DNA of 64,000 bases, from the NCBI GenBank assembly GCA_022844275.1, contig JALHMB010000005.1:496001-560000 (forward strand). Direction: 5' to 3'. Positions 46,764 to 55,477 of this stretch are shown piece by piece (the first letter of the stretch is position 1; the number at the start of each line of letters is the position of its first letter). This stretch comes from Hyphomicrobiaceae bacterium. Lineage in GTDB: Bacteria > Pseudomonadota > Alphaproteobacteria > Rhizobiales > Hyphomicrobiaceae. Position numbers and translations under genes: made by a program. Under the pieces are notes generated by a model, which worked only from the letters and a program-made list of their open reading frames with translations, was not told the origin of the DNA and searched no databases.

Positions 46764-48275
46764 GTGGAAGAGATCGCATCGTTGATGCAGGGGTTCAGTA
46801 TCGCACTGACCCCTTACAACCTCGCCCTGATGTTTGTCGGCATCGTTCTCGGGGTCGTCATCGGTGTTCTACCGGGATTGGGTGGCGCAAATGGCGTCGC
46901 GATCCTGTTGCCCCTCACCTTCTCCATGCCACCGACTTCAGCGATCATCATGCTCTCCTGCATTTACTGGGGAGCGCTGTTCGGCGGGGCCATTACCTCC
47001 ATCCTGTTCAATATCCCAGGCGAGCCCTGGTCGGTGGCGACGACGTTCGATGGGCACCCCATGGCGCGTCAGGGCCGAGCCGATGAGGCGCTGACGGCGG
47101 CCTTCACCTCTTCTTTCGTCGGCGCCTTCGTCGCTGTCGTCGTCATTACCTTCCTGGCGCCGGTTATTGCGCGATTTGCGCTGCAATTCGGCCCTGCAGA
47201 GTTCTTCTCGGTATTCTTTCTCACGTTCGCGAGCTTCGTCGGCATGGGCCGAGGCAGCGCCTCGAAAACGCTCGCCGCCATGGCCCTTGGTTTCGCGCTC
47301 GCGGCTGTCGGCATGGACGGCGTTACCGGGCAGCTCCGCATGACGTTCGGATACGATGAGCTCCTCGGTGGTTTCGACTTCCTCATCGCTGTGATCGGGC
47401 TTTTCGGTATCGGCGAGATCCTCTCGTCGATGGAAGACGGGCTCAAGTTCCAGGGCTCAGAAGCGAAGCTGCGTCTGACCGTCGTGTTGACCACCTGGAA
47501 AAAACTCCTTGCCTACTGGGTGACCTCGATCCGGAGCTGCATCATCGGCTGCTGGATGGGCATTACGCCGGGCGGCGCGACGCCCGCGTCGTTCATGAGC
47601 TACGGCCTCGCCAAGCGCATGTCACCGCGAGGCGCCAACTTCGGCAAGGGCGAGATGGAGGGCGTTGTGGCGCCGGAGACTGCGGCTCATGCCGCCGGAA
47701 CCAGTGCCCTCCTTCCGATGCTGACGCTCGGCATTCCGGGTTCGCCGACGGCTGCGGTTCTGCTCGGGGGGCTTCTCATTTGGGGCCTGCAGCCAGGGCC
47801 GCTGCTCTTCGTCGAGCAGAAGGAGTTCGTGTGGGGCCTTATCGCGTCCATGTATCTCGGTAACATCGTCGGTCTCATCGTGGTGCTGACGTGCGTGCCG
47901 ATGTTCGCGGCGATCCTGCGCATTCCCTTTTCCATCATTGCACCGGTCATCCTGGTAATCTGCGCTATCGGCGCCTACACCGTGAACAACAACATGTTCG
48001 ACGTCTGGATGATGCTGGTGTTCGGCGTCGTCGGTTACGTCTTCAACAAGCTGCGGTATCCGCTGGCGCCACTGGTTCTCGCGATCGTGCTCGGCGATAA
48101 AGCCGAGGAAGCCTTCCGCCAGAGCATGCTGCTCTCGCAGGGCAATCTTTCCATCTTCTGGGCCAATCCGCTCGTTGCGACGATTATGTCGCTGGGTCTC
48201 GCGATGCTGATTTGGCCGCTCGCAAGCGCGCTCAAGGCCCGCTTCGGGCACGCACGCTCGGCGACAGCCGCATAG
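46764..48275 (+). CDS. tctA: TctA-family large permease of a tripartite tricarboxylate transporter
   Basis: A 503-residue integral membrane protein with about 11-12 helices. It has the TctA signature GVVIGVLPGLGGANGVAILLP, then SILFNIPGEPWSVATTFDGHPMARQG and LTLGIPGSPTAAVLLGG. It couples solute uptake to the ion gradient together with TctC and TctB. It starts at GTG 46764 with GGAGGGAAT directly upstream. The first gene of the operon tctA-tctC-tctB, divergent from the oxalate regulator, so oxalate or a related dicarboxylate is a likely substrate (inference). Confidence 0.94.
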   Translation: MEEIASLMQGFSIALTPYNLALMFVGIVLGVVIGVLPGLGGANGVAILLPLTFSMPPTSAIIMLSCIYWGALFGGAITSILFNIPGEPWSVATTFDGHPMARQGRADEALTAAFTSSFVGAFVAVVVITFLAPVIARFALQFGPAEFFSVFFLTFASFVGMGRGSASKTLAAMALGFALAAVGMDGVTGQLRMTFGYDELLGGFDFLIAVIGLFGIGEILSSMEDGLKFQGSEAKLRLTVVLTTWKKLLAYWVTSIRSCIIGCWMGITPGGATPASFMSYGLAKRMSPRGANFGKGEMEGVVAPETAAHAAGTSALLPMLTLGIPGSPTAAVLLGGLLIWGLQPGPLLFVEQKEFVWGLIASMYLGNIVGLIVVLTCVPMFAAILRIPFSIIAPVILVICAIGAYTVNNNMFDVWMMLVFGVVGYVFNKLRYPLAPLVLAIVLGDKAEEAFRQSMLLSQGNLSIFWANPLVATIMSLGLAMLIWPLASALKARFGHARSATAA

Positions 48276-48378
48276 GGAGCGCAAATCCGAGCCATCGAGC
48301 ACAAGCAATTCCGCCTCCGAAATCGGCGGCGGCAAGAAGGCCTCAAAAATGGAGGCAGATGAAAAGGAGGAAACGACA

Positions 48379-49407
48379 ATGGACTTTCGACGCACGATGT
48401 TGGGCCGCCGTCTTGCCTGGGCCGTTCTGGCGGGCGCGACGTTGCTCGCGGGCGCCGCCCTACCGGCACAGGCTTGGGAGCCGACCAAGCAAGTGACGTT
48501 CATCATTCCCGCCGGCACGGGTGGCGGCGCTGATCAGATGGCGCGGTTCATTCAGGGCGTCGTCGGCAAGCACAATCTGATGAAGCAGCCCATCGTCGTC
48601 ATCAACAAGGCCGGCGGCGCGGGTGCCGAAGGCTTTCTCGAGGTGAAGAAGAGCAAGGGTGATGCTCACCAGATCATCATCACACTCTCGAATCTCTTCA
48701 CGACTCCAATGGCGACCGGTGTTCCATTCAATTGGAAGGAGATGACGCCCGTCGCGATGCTGGCGCTGGACCAGTTCGTCCTCTGGGTGAACAGCGATAC
48801 CCCTTACAAGACAGCCAAGGACTACATCGAGGCTGTAAAGGCCGGCGCCGACAAGCAATTCAAGATGGGCGGCACCGGCTCGAAACAAGAAGACCAGATC
48901 ATTACCGTGGCGCTGGAAAGCGTGACGGGCGGCAAGAAATTCACGTACGTGCCTTTCGCGGGCGGCGGCGCGGTCGCCGTGCAGCTCGTTGGCAAGCACG
49001 TGGACTCGACGGTCAACAATCCCATCGAGGCCGTAGCTCAGTGGCGCGCGGGGGGCCTGAGGCCGCTCTGCATCTTCGACGACAAGCGCAGCAGCTACAC
49101 CACGAAAGTGACGGACACGATGGCTTGGTCCGACATCCCGACCTGCAAGGAGTCGGGCGTGGACGTCGACTATCAGATGCTGCGTGGCATCTTCATGCCG
49201 GCCGGCGTGACCAAGGAGCAGGTCGCCTTCTACGTCGATCTCTTCAAGAAGGTGCGAGAGACACCCGACTGGAAGGAGTTCATGGAGAAGGGCGCCTTCA
49301 ACAACACCTTTATGACGGGGGACGAGTACGCCAAGTGGGTCGAAGCGGCAGAGAAGCGCCACTATGAGCTGATGAAGTCAGCGGGCTTCCTGGCGGCAGG
49401 AAGATAA
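48379..49407 (+). CDS. tctC: TctC-family periplasmic substrate-binding protein
   Basis: A 342-residue binding protein with a signal peptide (LAWAVLAGATLLAGAALPAQA, cut near residue 32). The mature part begins with KQVTFIIPAGTGGGADQMARF, the TctC/BugD family ligand loop, followed by VVINKAGGAGAEGF. ATG 48379 has GGAGGAAACGACA upstream. It is preceded by tctA (103 nt) and followed by tctB. Bug/TctC proteins bind carboxylates. Confidence 0.93.
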   Translation: MDFRRTMLGRRLAWAVLAGATLLAGAALPAQAWEPTKQVTFIIPAGTGGGADQMARFIQGVVGKHNLMKQPIVVINKAGGAGAEGFLEVKKSKGDAHQIIITLSNLFTTPMATGVPFNWKEMTPVAMLALDQFVLWVNSDTPYKTAKDYIEAVKAGADKQFKMGGTGSKQEDQIITVALESVTGGKKFTYVPFAGGGAVAVQLVGKHVDSTVNNPIEAVAQWRAGGLRPLCIFDDKRSSYTTKVTDTMAWSDIPTCKESGVDVDYQMLRGIFMPAGVTKEQVAFYVDLFKKVRETPDWKEFMEKGAFNNTFMTGDEYAKWVEAAEKRHYELMKSAGFLAAGR

Positions 49408-49501
49408 AGCGTTCTGCCGAAGCCTAGTGGCCTCGGCGGCGGCCTTCGCATCGCAGGGTGGGGCGGACGCGAAGGCCGCCCATAAAGTCGAGGAGCAAGT
49501 T

Positions 49502-50020
49502 ATGCGCGAGCAAGAGGATGCGTCGGACGAGCCATCGCTGGTTTCGAACCGTGTGCTCGAGATTGTGGTGGCGCTTCTGCTGCTCGGCATCAGCGCGATC
49601 ATCATCTACGATAGTGTTCGGCTAGGCATCGGCTGGGCCGAAGGTGAGGGACCGCGCGCGGGTTACTTTCCGTTCTACATCGCTGTGGTACTGGCGACGG
49701 CCAGCATCTCCATCCTGCTTAAGGCCGTCATGGGTAAAGGCGACGGCCTGAGCGATTCCTTCGTTTCGCGGTCAGCGATCGGCCGTGTGATCACCGTACT
49801 TGTTCCTGCAATCATCTACGTGGGGGCCGTCCAGTTCATTGGACTCTACACCGCGTCGGCGGCGTTCATCTTCTTCTTCATGATCTTCGTTGGTGGCGAG
49901 AGCGTGCTCCGTGCGATCGGGGTCGCCCTCGGCGTCCCAATCTTCTTCTTCGTGATGTTCGAGAAGTGGTTCCTCGTTCCGCTGCCCAAGGGACCGATCG
50001 AAGCCATGCTCGGCTTCTGA
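49502..50020 (+). CDS. tctB: TctB-family small permease subunit
   Basis: A 172-residue protein with four helices (VLEIVVALLLLGISAIIIYDS; the segment after RAGYFPFYIAVVLA; AIGRVITVLVPAIIYVGAV; AAFIFFFMIFVGG). Family features include GPRAGYFPFYIA and the C-terminal FEKWFLVPLPKGP. ATG 49502 has GGAG 6 nt upstream; an upstream GTG (49427) is not supported. The last gene of the operon, terminated by the hairpin at 50051. Confidence 0.92.
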   Translation: MREQEDASDEPSLVSNRVLEIVVALLLLGISAIIIYDSVRLGIGWAEGEGPRAGYFPFYIAVVLATASISILLKAVMGKGDGLSDSFVSRSAIGRVITVLVPAIIYVGAVQFIGLYTASAAFIFFFMIFVGGESVLRAIGVALGVPIFFFVMFEKWFLVPLPKGPIEAMLGF

Positions 50021-50050
50021 CGCGCGCCGCGAGAATCTCGGCATTAAAAA

Positions 50051-50086
50051 AGCCCCCGCTTCGCGATGAAGCGGGGGCTAGTTTTT
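50051..50086 (+). terminator. Intrinsic terminator of the tct operon
   Basis: A 12-bp stem AGCCCCCGCTTC/GAAGCGGGGGCT with loop GCGAT, followed by AGTTTTT. Preceded by an A run, so it could also work in the other direction. Confidence 0.9.
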
Positions 50087-50138
50087 GCAGGAGATGTCAG
50101 ATGAGCGGAGTGAGAGAGTCGGTGATCGAAGTGGGTGT

Positions 50139-50312
50139 TCAAAAGCTCTGCGCGGAGGTGTTCAGAGGGCTTTGGATATCGGCAACGACCCGGTTCGCCG
50201 ACATCAGGGAACTCACCAGCAGGGCACAAGCCACCAGAAGGCAGATCATTGCACCGATCCGGGCAGCCCGCCCAAGGCGGCCGACAGCCTCCAGATTTGC
50301 GCGATGATCCAT
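50139..50312 (-). CDS. Possible small single-TM protein
   Basis: A 57-residue frame starting at ATG 50312: a charged N-terminus (MDHRANLEAVGRLGRAARIG), one strong hydrophobic helix (AMICLLVACALLVSSLM), and a short polar tail. It lies downstream of the second ThDP-enzyme gene on the same strand, about 200 nt past its stop. No ribosome site is clear and no family is recognised. The single helix with positive-inside charges is the only argument for it. Confidence 0.45.
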   Translation of the reverse strand: MDHRANLEAVGRLGRAARIGAMICLLVACALLVSSLMSANRVVADIQSPLNTSAQSF

Positions 50313-50517
50313 GACTTGCGCCCCGCTGTGTCTTATCTCGTGGTGTATATTGAGTAATACATTTGGCGGACTTAGTCGATTGTTAGCAATGTGATTGGTA
50401 AACGGGGCGAATATTAAATTAATTGCTTTTTTACATCTTTGGCTCGGATTGCTCAAAATGGCAGCGGCCGCCATGGCACCCGCCCGGCGGCCGCATGATC
50501 CGATGCTTTCAGGCCGT

Positions 50518-52176
50518 TTACTTCTTGCCGCCGGACTGGCGGATCTGGCTCAAGGTCTGGCGCGGCGTGAGCGCCTCCGGATCGAGGCGGCACTCGATGA
50601 TCGCCGGCTTGCCAGCTTTGAGCGCCCGCTCGAAAGCGGGCTTGAAGTCCTCCGTGCGTTCGACGGTCTCGCCGTGCCCTCCGAATGCGCGTGCATACGC
50701 CGCGAAGTCCGGGTTGACGAGTTCGGTGCCGACCACGCGGCTCGGGTAGGTCTTCTCCTGATGCATGCGGATGGTGCCGTACATGCCGTTGTTGGCAATG
50801 ATCGTGATCACGTTGAGCCCGTACTGCACGGCTGTCGCGAACTCCTGCCCCGTCATCATGAAGCAGCCATCGCCGGCGTAGTTGACGACCGTGCAGGTCG
50901 GATCGGCGAGCTTGGCGGCGATCGCTGCCGGCAGGCCGTAGCCCATTGACCCGGAAGTCGGCGCGAGCTGGCTCTTGTAGCCCTTGTATTGCGTGTACTT
51001 GTGCACGAAGCCGGCATAGTTGCCGGCGCCATTCGTCACGATGCCGTTCTCGGGCATCATCTCCGAAACCGTCCGCACGACCTCCGCGAACTGCACAGCG
51101 CCCGGCGTCGCTAGCGGCTTCAGAGACTCCTCATAGCTCGCACGCAGCTCCTTGCGCAGGCCGCTCCATGGCGTTGCAGCCGGCTTGCCGAGGCCGTCGA
51201 GCGCGCGCGCAAAGGTTTCGGCCGTGGCATTGATCGGAATGTCGGCGCGATAGACCGAGCCGAGCTCGTTGCCGGAAGGATGAACGTGCACGAGAAACTG
51301 GCTTGGGTTGGGGATGTCGAGCAGCGTGTAGGTAGAGGTCGTCATCTCGCCGAGGCGCGCGCCGATGACGATGAGCACGTCGGCGCCCTTGATCGCGCTC
51401 GAAAGCTTGGCATCGAGCCCGATGCCGGCATGCCCGACATAGTTCGGATGCCGGTTGTCCATGTAGTCCTGATAGCGGAAGGCCGCCGCGACCGGCATGT
51501 CGTAGCGTTCCGCGAAGGCTTCGACGCTCTTTTGAATGTCGCGGCTCCAGCCGGGCCCGCCGATGATCATCACTGGTCGCTTGGCCTTCGACAGGGCGGC
51601 CTTCAGCTCGTCCATGTCTCCCGTGCTCGGTGCGGGTTGTGCAAAGCGCGCGGGCTTCGCATCGGGAGCTTCTCCCGTGCTCGAAAGCATGTCTTCGGGC
51701 AGGCCCAGCACCACCGGCCCGGGGCGCCCGTTCTTCGCAGCGTGATAGGCGTGGCTGACGTACTCGGGTATGCGCGCCGTCGAGCGGATCACGGCTGCCC
51801 ACTTCACGAACGACGAGAAAAGCTGCTTGGTCTCGATCTCCTGAAAGGCCTCGCGGTCCTCGTGTTTCTCGCCCGGTAGGCCGAGGAACATGATCATCGG
51901 CGTCGAGTCCTGCTGCGCGACATGCAGGCCGCTCATGGCGTTGGCGGCGCCGGGCCCGCGCGTGACGAAGCAGATACCGGGCTCACCTGTGACCTTGCCC
52001 CAGGCCTCCGCCATCATAGCCGCGCCACCCTCCTGGCGGCAGATCACGGTCTTGATGCGGTTCGAGTCGTGAAGGCCGTCGAGGGCGGCAAGAAAGCTCT
52101 CGCCCGGCACTGTGAACGCTGCCGTCGCGCCCTGGGATTCAAGCTGGTCGATCAGGATTTTGCCGCCGTGACGCAT
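50518..52176 (-). CDS. Thiamine pyrophosphate-dependent enzyme (acetolactate synthase/decarboxylase-like)
   Basis: A 552-residue ThDP enzyme: catalytic Glu49 (VICRQEGGAAMMAEAWG), GPGAANAMSGLHVA, and GDG at 435-437 with NN at 462-463. It has 2-oxo-acid decarboxylase/carboligase architecture; substrate not deducible. It is convergent with the tct operon and has no partner gene, so a link to oxalate (for example glyoxylate carboligation) is possible but unproven. I chose ATG 52176; a GTG four codons upstream is the alternative. Confidence 0.87.
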   Translation of the reverse strand: MRHGGKILIDQLESQGATAAFTVPGESFLAALDGLHDSNRIKTVICRQEGGAAMMAEAWGKVTGEPGICFVTRGPGAANAMSGLHVAQQDSTPMIMFLGLPGEKHEDREAFQEIETKQLFSSFVKWAAVIRSTARIPEYVSHAYHAAKNGRPGPVVLGLPEDMLSSTGEAPDAKPARFAQPAPSTGDMDELKAALSKAKRPVMIIGGPGWSRDIQKSVEAFAERYDMPVAAAFRYQDYMDNRHPNYVGHAGIGLDAKLSSAIKGADVLIVIGARLGEMTTSTYTLLDIPNPSQFLVHVHPSGNELGSVYRADIPINATAETFARALDGLGKPAATPWSGLRKELRASYEESLKPLATPGAVQFAEVVRTVSEMMPENGIVTNGAGNYAGFVHKYTQYKGYKSQLAPTSGSMGYGLPAAIAAKLADPTCTVVNYAGDGCFMMTGQEFATAVQYGLNVITIIANNGMYGTIRMHQEKTYPSRVVGTELVNPDFAAYARAFGGHGETVERTEDFKPAFERALKAGKPAIIECRLDPEALTPRQTLSQIRQSGGKK

Positions 52177-52380
52177 GTTTCGTCTCACTCCCTCGCCTGT
52201 CGCGTGATGTTAGCTGGGCCGCGCCGCAAACTAACGCGAGCACCACGGATCTTTGGGCGGCAATCTAGGATGCTCTGGATGTGCGCGGTAGTCCTTTAGT
52301 GCGGGGCTCCCATTGCAGGACACCCGGTAAGCGGAGCCGCCCATTGACAGATCGAAGCCGGATTGGCGATACCTCGCGAT

Positions 52381-52749
52381 ATGAGTTCAGCAAAGCCTCC
52401 TAAATCACGCCGGGCCGACCGCGGCATGAAGCTGGCCAAGTTCCAGCTTGGACAGGTCGTGCGCCATCGGATCTACCCGTTCCGAGGCATCATCTTCGAC
52501 GTCGATCCGGTCTTCAACTCGACCGAGGAATGGTGGGAGTCGATCCCCGAGGAGATCCGGCCGAAGAAGGAGCAGCCCTTCTATCACCTGCTCGCCGAGA
52601 ATGCAGATACCGAGTACGTCGCGTATGTCTCGGAGCAGAACCTGCTGCCGGATACGACCGGCACGCCGCTGCGCCATCCGCAGGTGAAGGAGCTGTTCGT
52701 CGCCGGTGCCGACGGTCGCTATCGCGCAAAATTCCTCCAGCCGCACTAA
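52381..52749 (+). CDS. hspQ: Heat shock protein HspQ (hemimethylated-DNA-binding/YccV family)
   Basis: A 122-residue YccV-like protein. The core GQVVRHRIYPFRGIIFDVDPVF, EEWWESIPEEIRP, KEQPFYHLLAEN and AYVSEQNLLPD covers essentially the whole HspQ family domain. E. coli HspQ is a specificity factor for Lon protease and binds hemimethylated DNA. The start is uncertain: ATG 52381 (used) or ATG 52426, which gives 107 residues, closer to other HspQ. Neither has a good ribosome site. Confidence 0.92.
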   Translation: MSSAKPPKSRRADRGMKLAKFQLGQVVRHRIYPFRGIIFDVDPVFNSTEEWWESIPEEIRPKKEQPFYHLLAENADTEYVAYVSEQNLLPDTTGTPLRHPQVKELFVAGADGRYRAKFLQPH

Positions 52750-52833
52750 TCTGTTTCCGCCGGCTGCCGGAAAGGGGGCTTCCGCCGCTATCGTGGTGCT
52801 ATGCCGGCAGGAGCGCCTGCTGGATGGACTTGC

Positions 52834-53292
52834 TTAGGAGCTGGGTCGCTCCTCGCACGTCGCCGCCGCATCGTCGCGCCACATGCGGCCGTTCCAGCTC
52901 GCCCCGACCTGCGGACCGGGCGCCGACAGCTCGCCGGGGTTCACGGCGTAGAGCTCGTAACAGTTCGTGCCGATGCGCACGACGCGGAAGCAACCACCGG
53001 AAAGCGGCAGGTCATAACGAAAGCAGAAGTTATTGCTGTGAAACCACCAGCTGCCTTCCCGCCGGTTTCCGCCTTCGCGGTAGTCGCTCGAGCCATCGGA
53101 GCGGATCAGCTCGCTCCAGGGTGTGCCACTCGGATAGATGCCGGAGAGCTGCTGGTCGACAAAAGCCGCGATGATCTCATCGCGGCTCATGGCATTGCGC
53201 TCAACGAAGTCCTGAGCCGTGGCGGCGAACGCGGCGCAGAAGGCCAGGAGCAGCGCGAGCAATGCGGCCGAGGTCCAACGCCTTTCCCGCAT
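52834..53292 (-). CDS. Hypothetical secreted protein
   Basis: A 152-residue protein with an N-terminal signal peptide (WTSAALLALLLAFCAAFAATAQ, cut after AQ at about residue 27). The mature part has a repeated-looking aromatic core (GSWWFHSNNFCFRYDLPLSGG) with four Cys in the C-terminal half (FCFR, GGCFR, TNCYELY, ATCEE). It resembles small DUF995-like periplasmic proteins, but I am not certain. It follows the class I aldolase on the same strand. Confidence 0.6.
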   Translation of the reverse strand: MRERRWTSAALLALLLAFCAAFAATAQDFVERNAMSRDEIIAAFVDQQLSGIYPSGTPWSELIRSDGSSDYREGGNRREGSWWFHSNNFCFRYDLPLSGGCFRVVRIGTNCYELYAVNPGELSAPGPQVGASWNGRMWRDDAAATCEERPSS

Positions 53293-53322
53293 CGTACGCA
53301 GACCCCCGTTTGAAGTGCCGGC

Positions 53323-54345
53323 TTACGCGACGGCCTTCTCCTCTTTCTCGCTCCACTTTCCGGCTGAAGCGAGGCCATTCATCTTCGCGCGATGGCTGAA
53401 TGCGCGCTGGCCGGCGGCGAAATTCTCGGGCTTACCGCTCCACGCTTTGAGCGCGGCGGCCTGCAGCGCGCGACCGTACGAGAACGAGAGCTTCCACGGC
53501 AGTCCGCCCATGGCGTTCATGAGATGGAGGTGCGCCGTCGCGTCCTCGTCGGACTGTCCGCCGGAAAGGAAGGCGATGCCCGGCACGGCCGATGGCACGC
53601 AGCGTTTCAGCACCTTGATGGTCTTCTCCGCCACTTCCTCCCGGCTCGCCTGGCGCGCCGACTTCTTGCCGGCGATGACCATGTTCGGCTTGAGGATCGT
53701 CTGCTCGAGCACCACGCGATTGTAGTAGAGATCCTGGTAGACCTCCTTGAGCACCCACTCGGTGACTTCGGCGCAGCGGTCGATGTCGTGCGCGCCATCC
53801 ATGAGCACTTCAGGCTCGACGATCGGCACGAGCCCGCCCTCGAGGCAGATCGCGGCATAGCGCGCCAGGAGATGCGTGTTCGCTTTGATGCAGGTGTAGG
53901 AGGGCATGCCCTGGCCGATATCGATCACGGCGCGCCACTTGGCGAACTTCGCGCCGAGGCCGACATACTCCTTCACGCGGCCGGGCAGGCCGTCGAGACC
54001 TTCGGTGACGACCTCACCGGGGCAAAATTGAAGCGGTTTGGTGCTGCCGTCGACCTTGATGCCGGGCAGCGCGCCCGTGTCGGCGATGATCTTTGCGAGC
54101 GGCGTGCCGTCCTTGGCCTTCTGGCGAATGGTCTCGTCGAAGAGAATGACGCCCGAGATGGCAGTCTTCATGGCATCGGTCGAGCGGAACAGCATCTCGC
54201 GGTAATCGCGGCGGTTCTCCTCGGTGTTCTCGACCTTGATGCTGTCGAAGCGGCGCTTGATTGTGCCGGTGCTCTCGTCGGCGGCAAGAATGCCCTTGCC
54301 AGGCGCGACCATCGCCTCTGCAACCTGTTCAAGCGTCATTGTCAT
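53323..54345 (-). CDS. Class I fructose-bisphosphate aldolase
   Basis: Splits fructose 1,6-bisphosphate into two triose phosphates. A 340-residue protein of the eukaryote-type class I family: GKGILAADESTGTIKRRFDSI, catalytic Lys136 (AKWRAV) and Glu177 (VEPEV), and Schiff-base Lys219 in LEQTILKPNMV. GGAGG lies 7-8 nt upstream of ATG 54345. The dihydroxyacetone-binding GGQSDEDAT loop is also present. The last annotated core gene before the tRNA-Pro island. Confidence 0.95.
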   Translation of the reverse strand: MTMTLEQVAEAMVAPGKGILAADESTGTIKRRFDSIKVENTEENRRDYREMLFRSTDAMKTAISGVILFDETIRQKAKDGTPLAKIIADTGALPGIKVDGSTKPLQFCPGEVVTEGLDGLPGRVKEYVGLGAKFAKWRAVIDIGQGMPSYTCIKANTHLLARYAAICLEGGLVPIVEPEVLMDGAHDIDRCAEVTEWVLKEVYQDLYYNRVVLEQTILKPNMVIAGKKSARQASREEVAEKTIKVLKRCVPSAVPGIAFLSGGQSDEDATAHLHLMNAMGGLPWKLSFSYGRALQAAALKAWSGKPENFAAGQRAFSHRAKMNGLASAGKWSEKEEKAVA

Positions 54346-54671
54346 AGGGTTTTCCTCCGCGAAATGGGGTCTGGCCGTTCCGGCACATGAATTGGGCGTC
54401 CGTGGATTTACCGCGGATGGTGCTTTGCCGCTAGCCTTACGCGAGGTGCCTATCCCTACGGGGTAAATCGGCCGGCTCGTATTGGTGCAGCCTCCGGGCA
54501 GGCCCCAAGTTCCTTGACGGCCATCGGTGTGTCGAGTACCCGTGTCCGCGACCCTTGCTGCCCTTTGGGCCGTCGGGGACCATCAGCCGTCCGATGCCGC
54601 AATTTGCTCGGCAGATCAGGCGGCTGGAGGCCTGCGCGGTCCCCCTGGGGACGGGCGGGATTGAAGCGGAT
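54346..54671. other. Intergenic region between aldolase and tRNA-Pro
   Basis: About 325 bases without a gene. The aldolase promoter should lie at its left end. Minus-strand open frames here are proline/arginine-rich and unsupported. Confidence 0.4.
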
Positions 54672-54749
54672 CGGAGCGTAGCGCAGCCTGGTTAGCGCAC
54701 CAGTCTGGGGGACTGGGGGTCGAGAGTTCAAATCTCTCCGCTCCGACCA
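54672..54749 (+). tRNA. tRNA-Pro (anticodon GGG), CCA encoded
   Basis: A full cloverleaf can be drawn. The 7-bp acceptor stem is CGGAGCG/CGCTCCG with discriminator A and encoded CCA. The anticodon stem is CCAGT/ACTGG with loop CTGGGGG, so the anticodon is GGG (54707-54709), reading CCC. The T arm is GAGAG/CTCTC with loop TTCAAAT. The gene's 3' end borders the accessory region and may be the attachment site of an integrated element. Confidence 0.95.
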
Positions 54750-54773
54750 ATTATTTCAACGACTTAAGGTTCT

Positions 54774-54903
54774 CATGTCTCAGTGACATCATGGGCCATG
54801 TCTCACTCATGTCTCAGTCCAACAGGCAATGAAAAAGGCCTGATTGCGGCGAACATTTCCCATGTCTCAGCCATGTCTCAGTGATTTTTTATCCCATGTC
54901 TCA
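54774..54903 (+). repeat. Six direct CATGTCTCA repeats with mirror-symmetric spacing
   Basis: CATGTCTCA occurs at 54774, 54797, 54808, 54861, 54872 and 54895, all in the same orientation. Start-to-start distances are 23, 11, 53, 11 and 23 bp. Three copies extend to CATGTCTCARTGA (54774, 54872 with G; 54895 with A). The array begins 24 bp after the tRNA-Pro CCA. Confidence 0.9.
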
Positions 54904-55477
54904 ATGATCGTGCTTACGGCTGTGCCGGTGGTACAAGCCGCGATGAACTCATGCGTGGGCTTGCATGGGGCATTGGTGGCAGCAATCGGATGCGACTAAG
55001 CAGGCCCGCACCGATTTGCCGCCGCACGACGTGAGCGACGCCTGCGCTCTCTCGCGGTTTTCAGATTTCGGGTCCCATTCTGCCGCGCATCCGGAATCCT
55101 CGGGAAATGACGACGCACTGCGTCGGGCCTGAGCGCCGGCTCCGCTCGGATCTGGCTCAAGGGATTGAGGCACAGTGCGTCGCTGGATCGGCTCGATCTC
55201 GAGCGAGCCGATGATGACTTCGGCAAAGCGGTCGTTACCCGCATGGGCCGAGACCCCGCAGCGGCAGGCGAGGAGGCTCGGTCGAGCTGCGGGCCCGCAG
55301 CGCAATAGAGCGCGGCCCCGCATGGCGGGGCGCCCCTTGCCTGTCTGTTCAAATGACTGTCCGATTGAAATCCCTTCCTTTTGCATTCTCCGGAAACCAC
55401 GGCTGTGACATCGGTGCTGGGATGGGCTATGGTTCCCGGATATTGCTATTTCACTCCATTGATATTGGTGGGCACCC
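54904..55477. other. Island leader region without a confident gene
   Basis: About 570 bases between the CATGTCTCA array and the PLD gene. A minus-strand frame crosses 54949-55284 but has odd composition and no recognised family. A 9-bp hairpin ATCGGCTCG/CGAGCCGAT sits at 55187-55212. Confidence 0.4.

Noticed and set aside
54774-54903. CATGTCTCA array as a CRISPR
   Set aside because: Repeats are only 9-13 bp, intervals are unequal and too short for spacers, and no cas genes are nearby.
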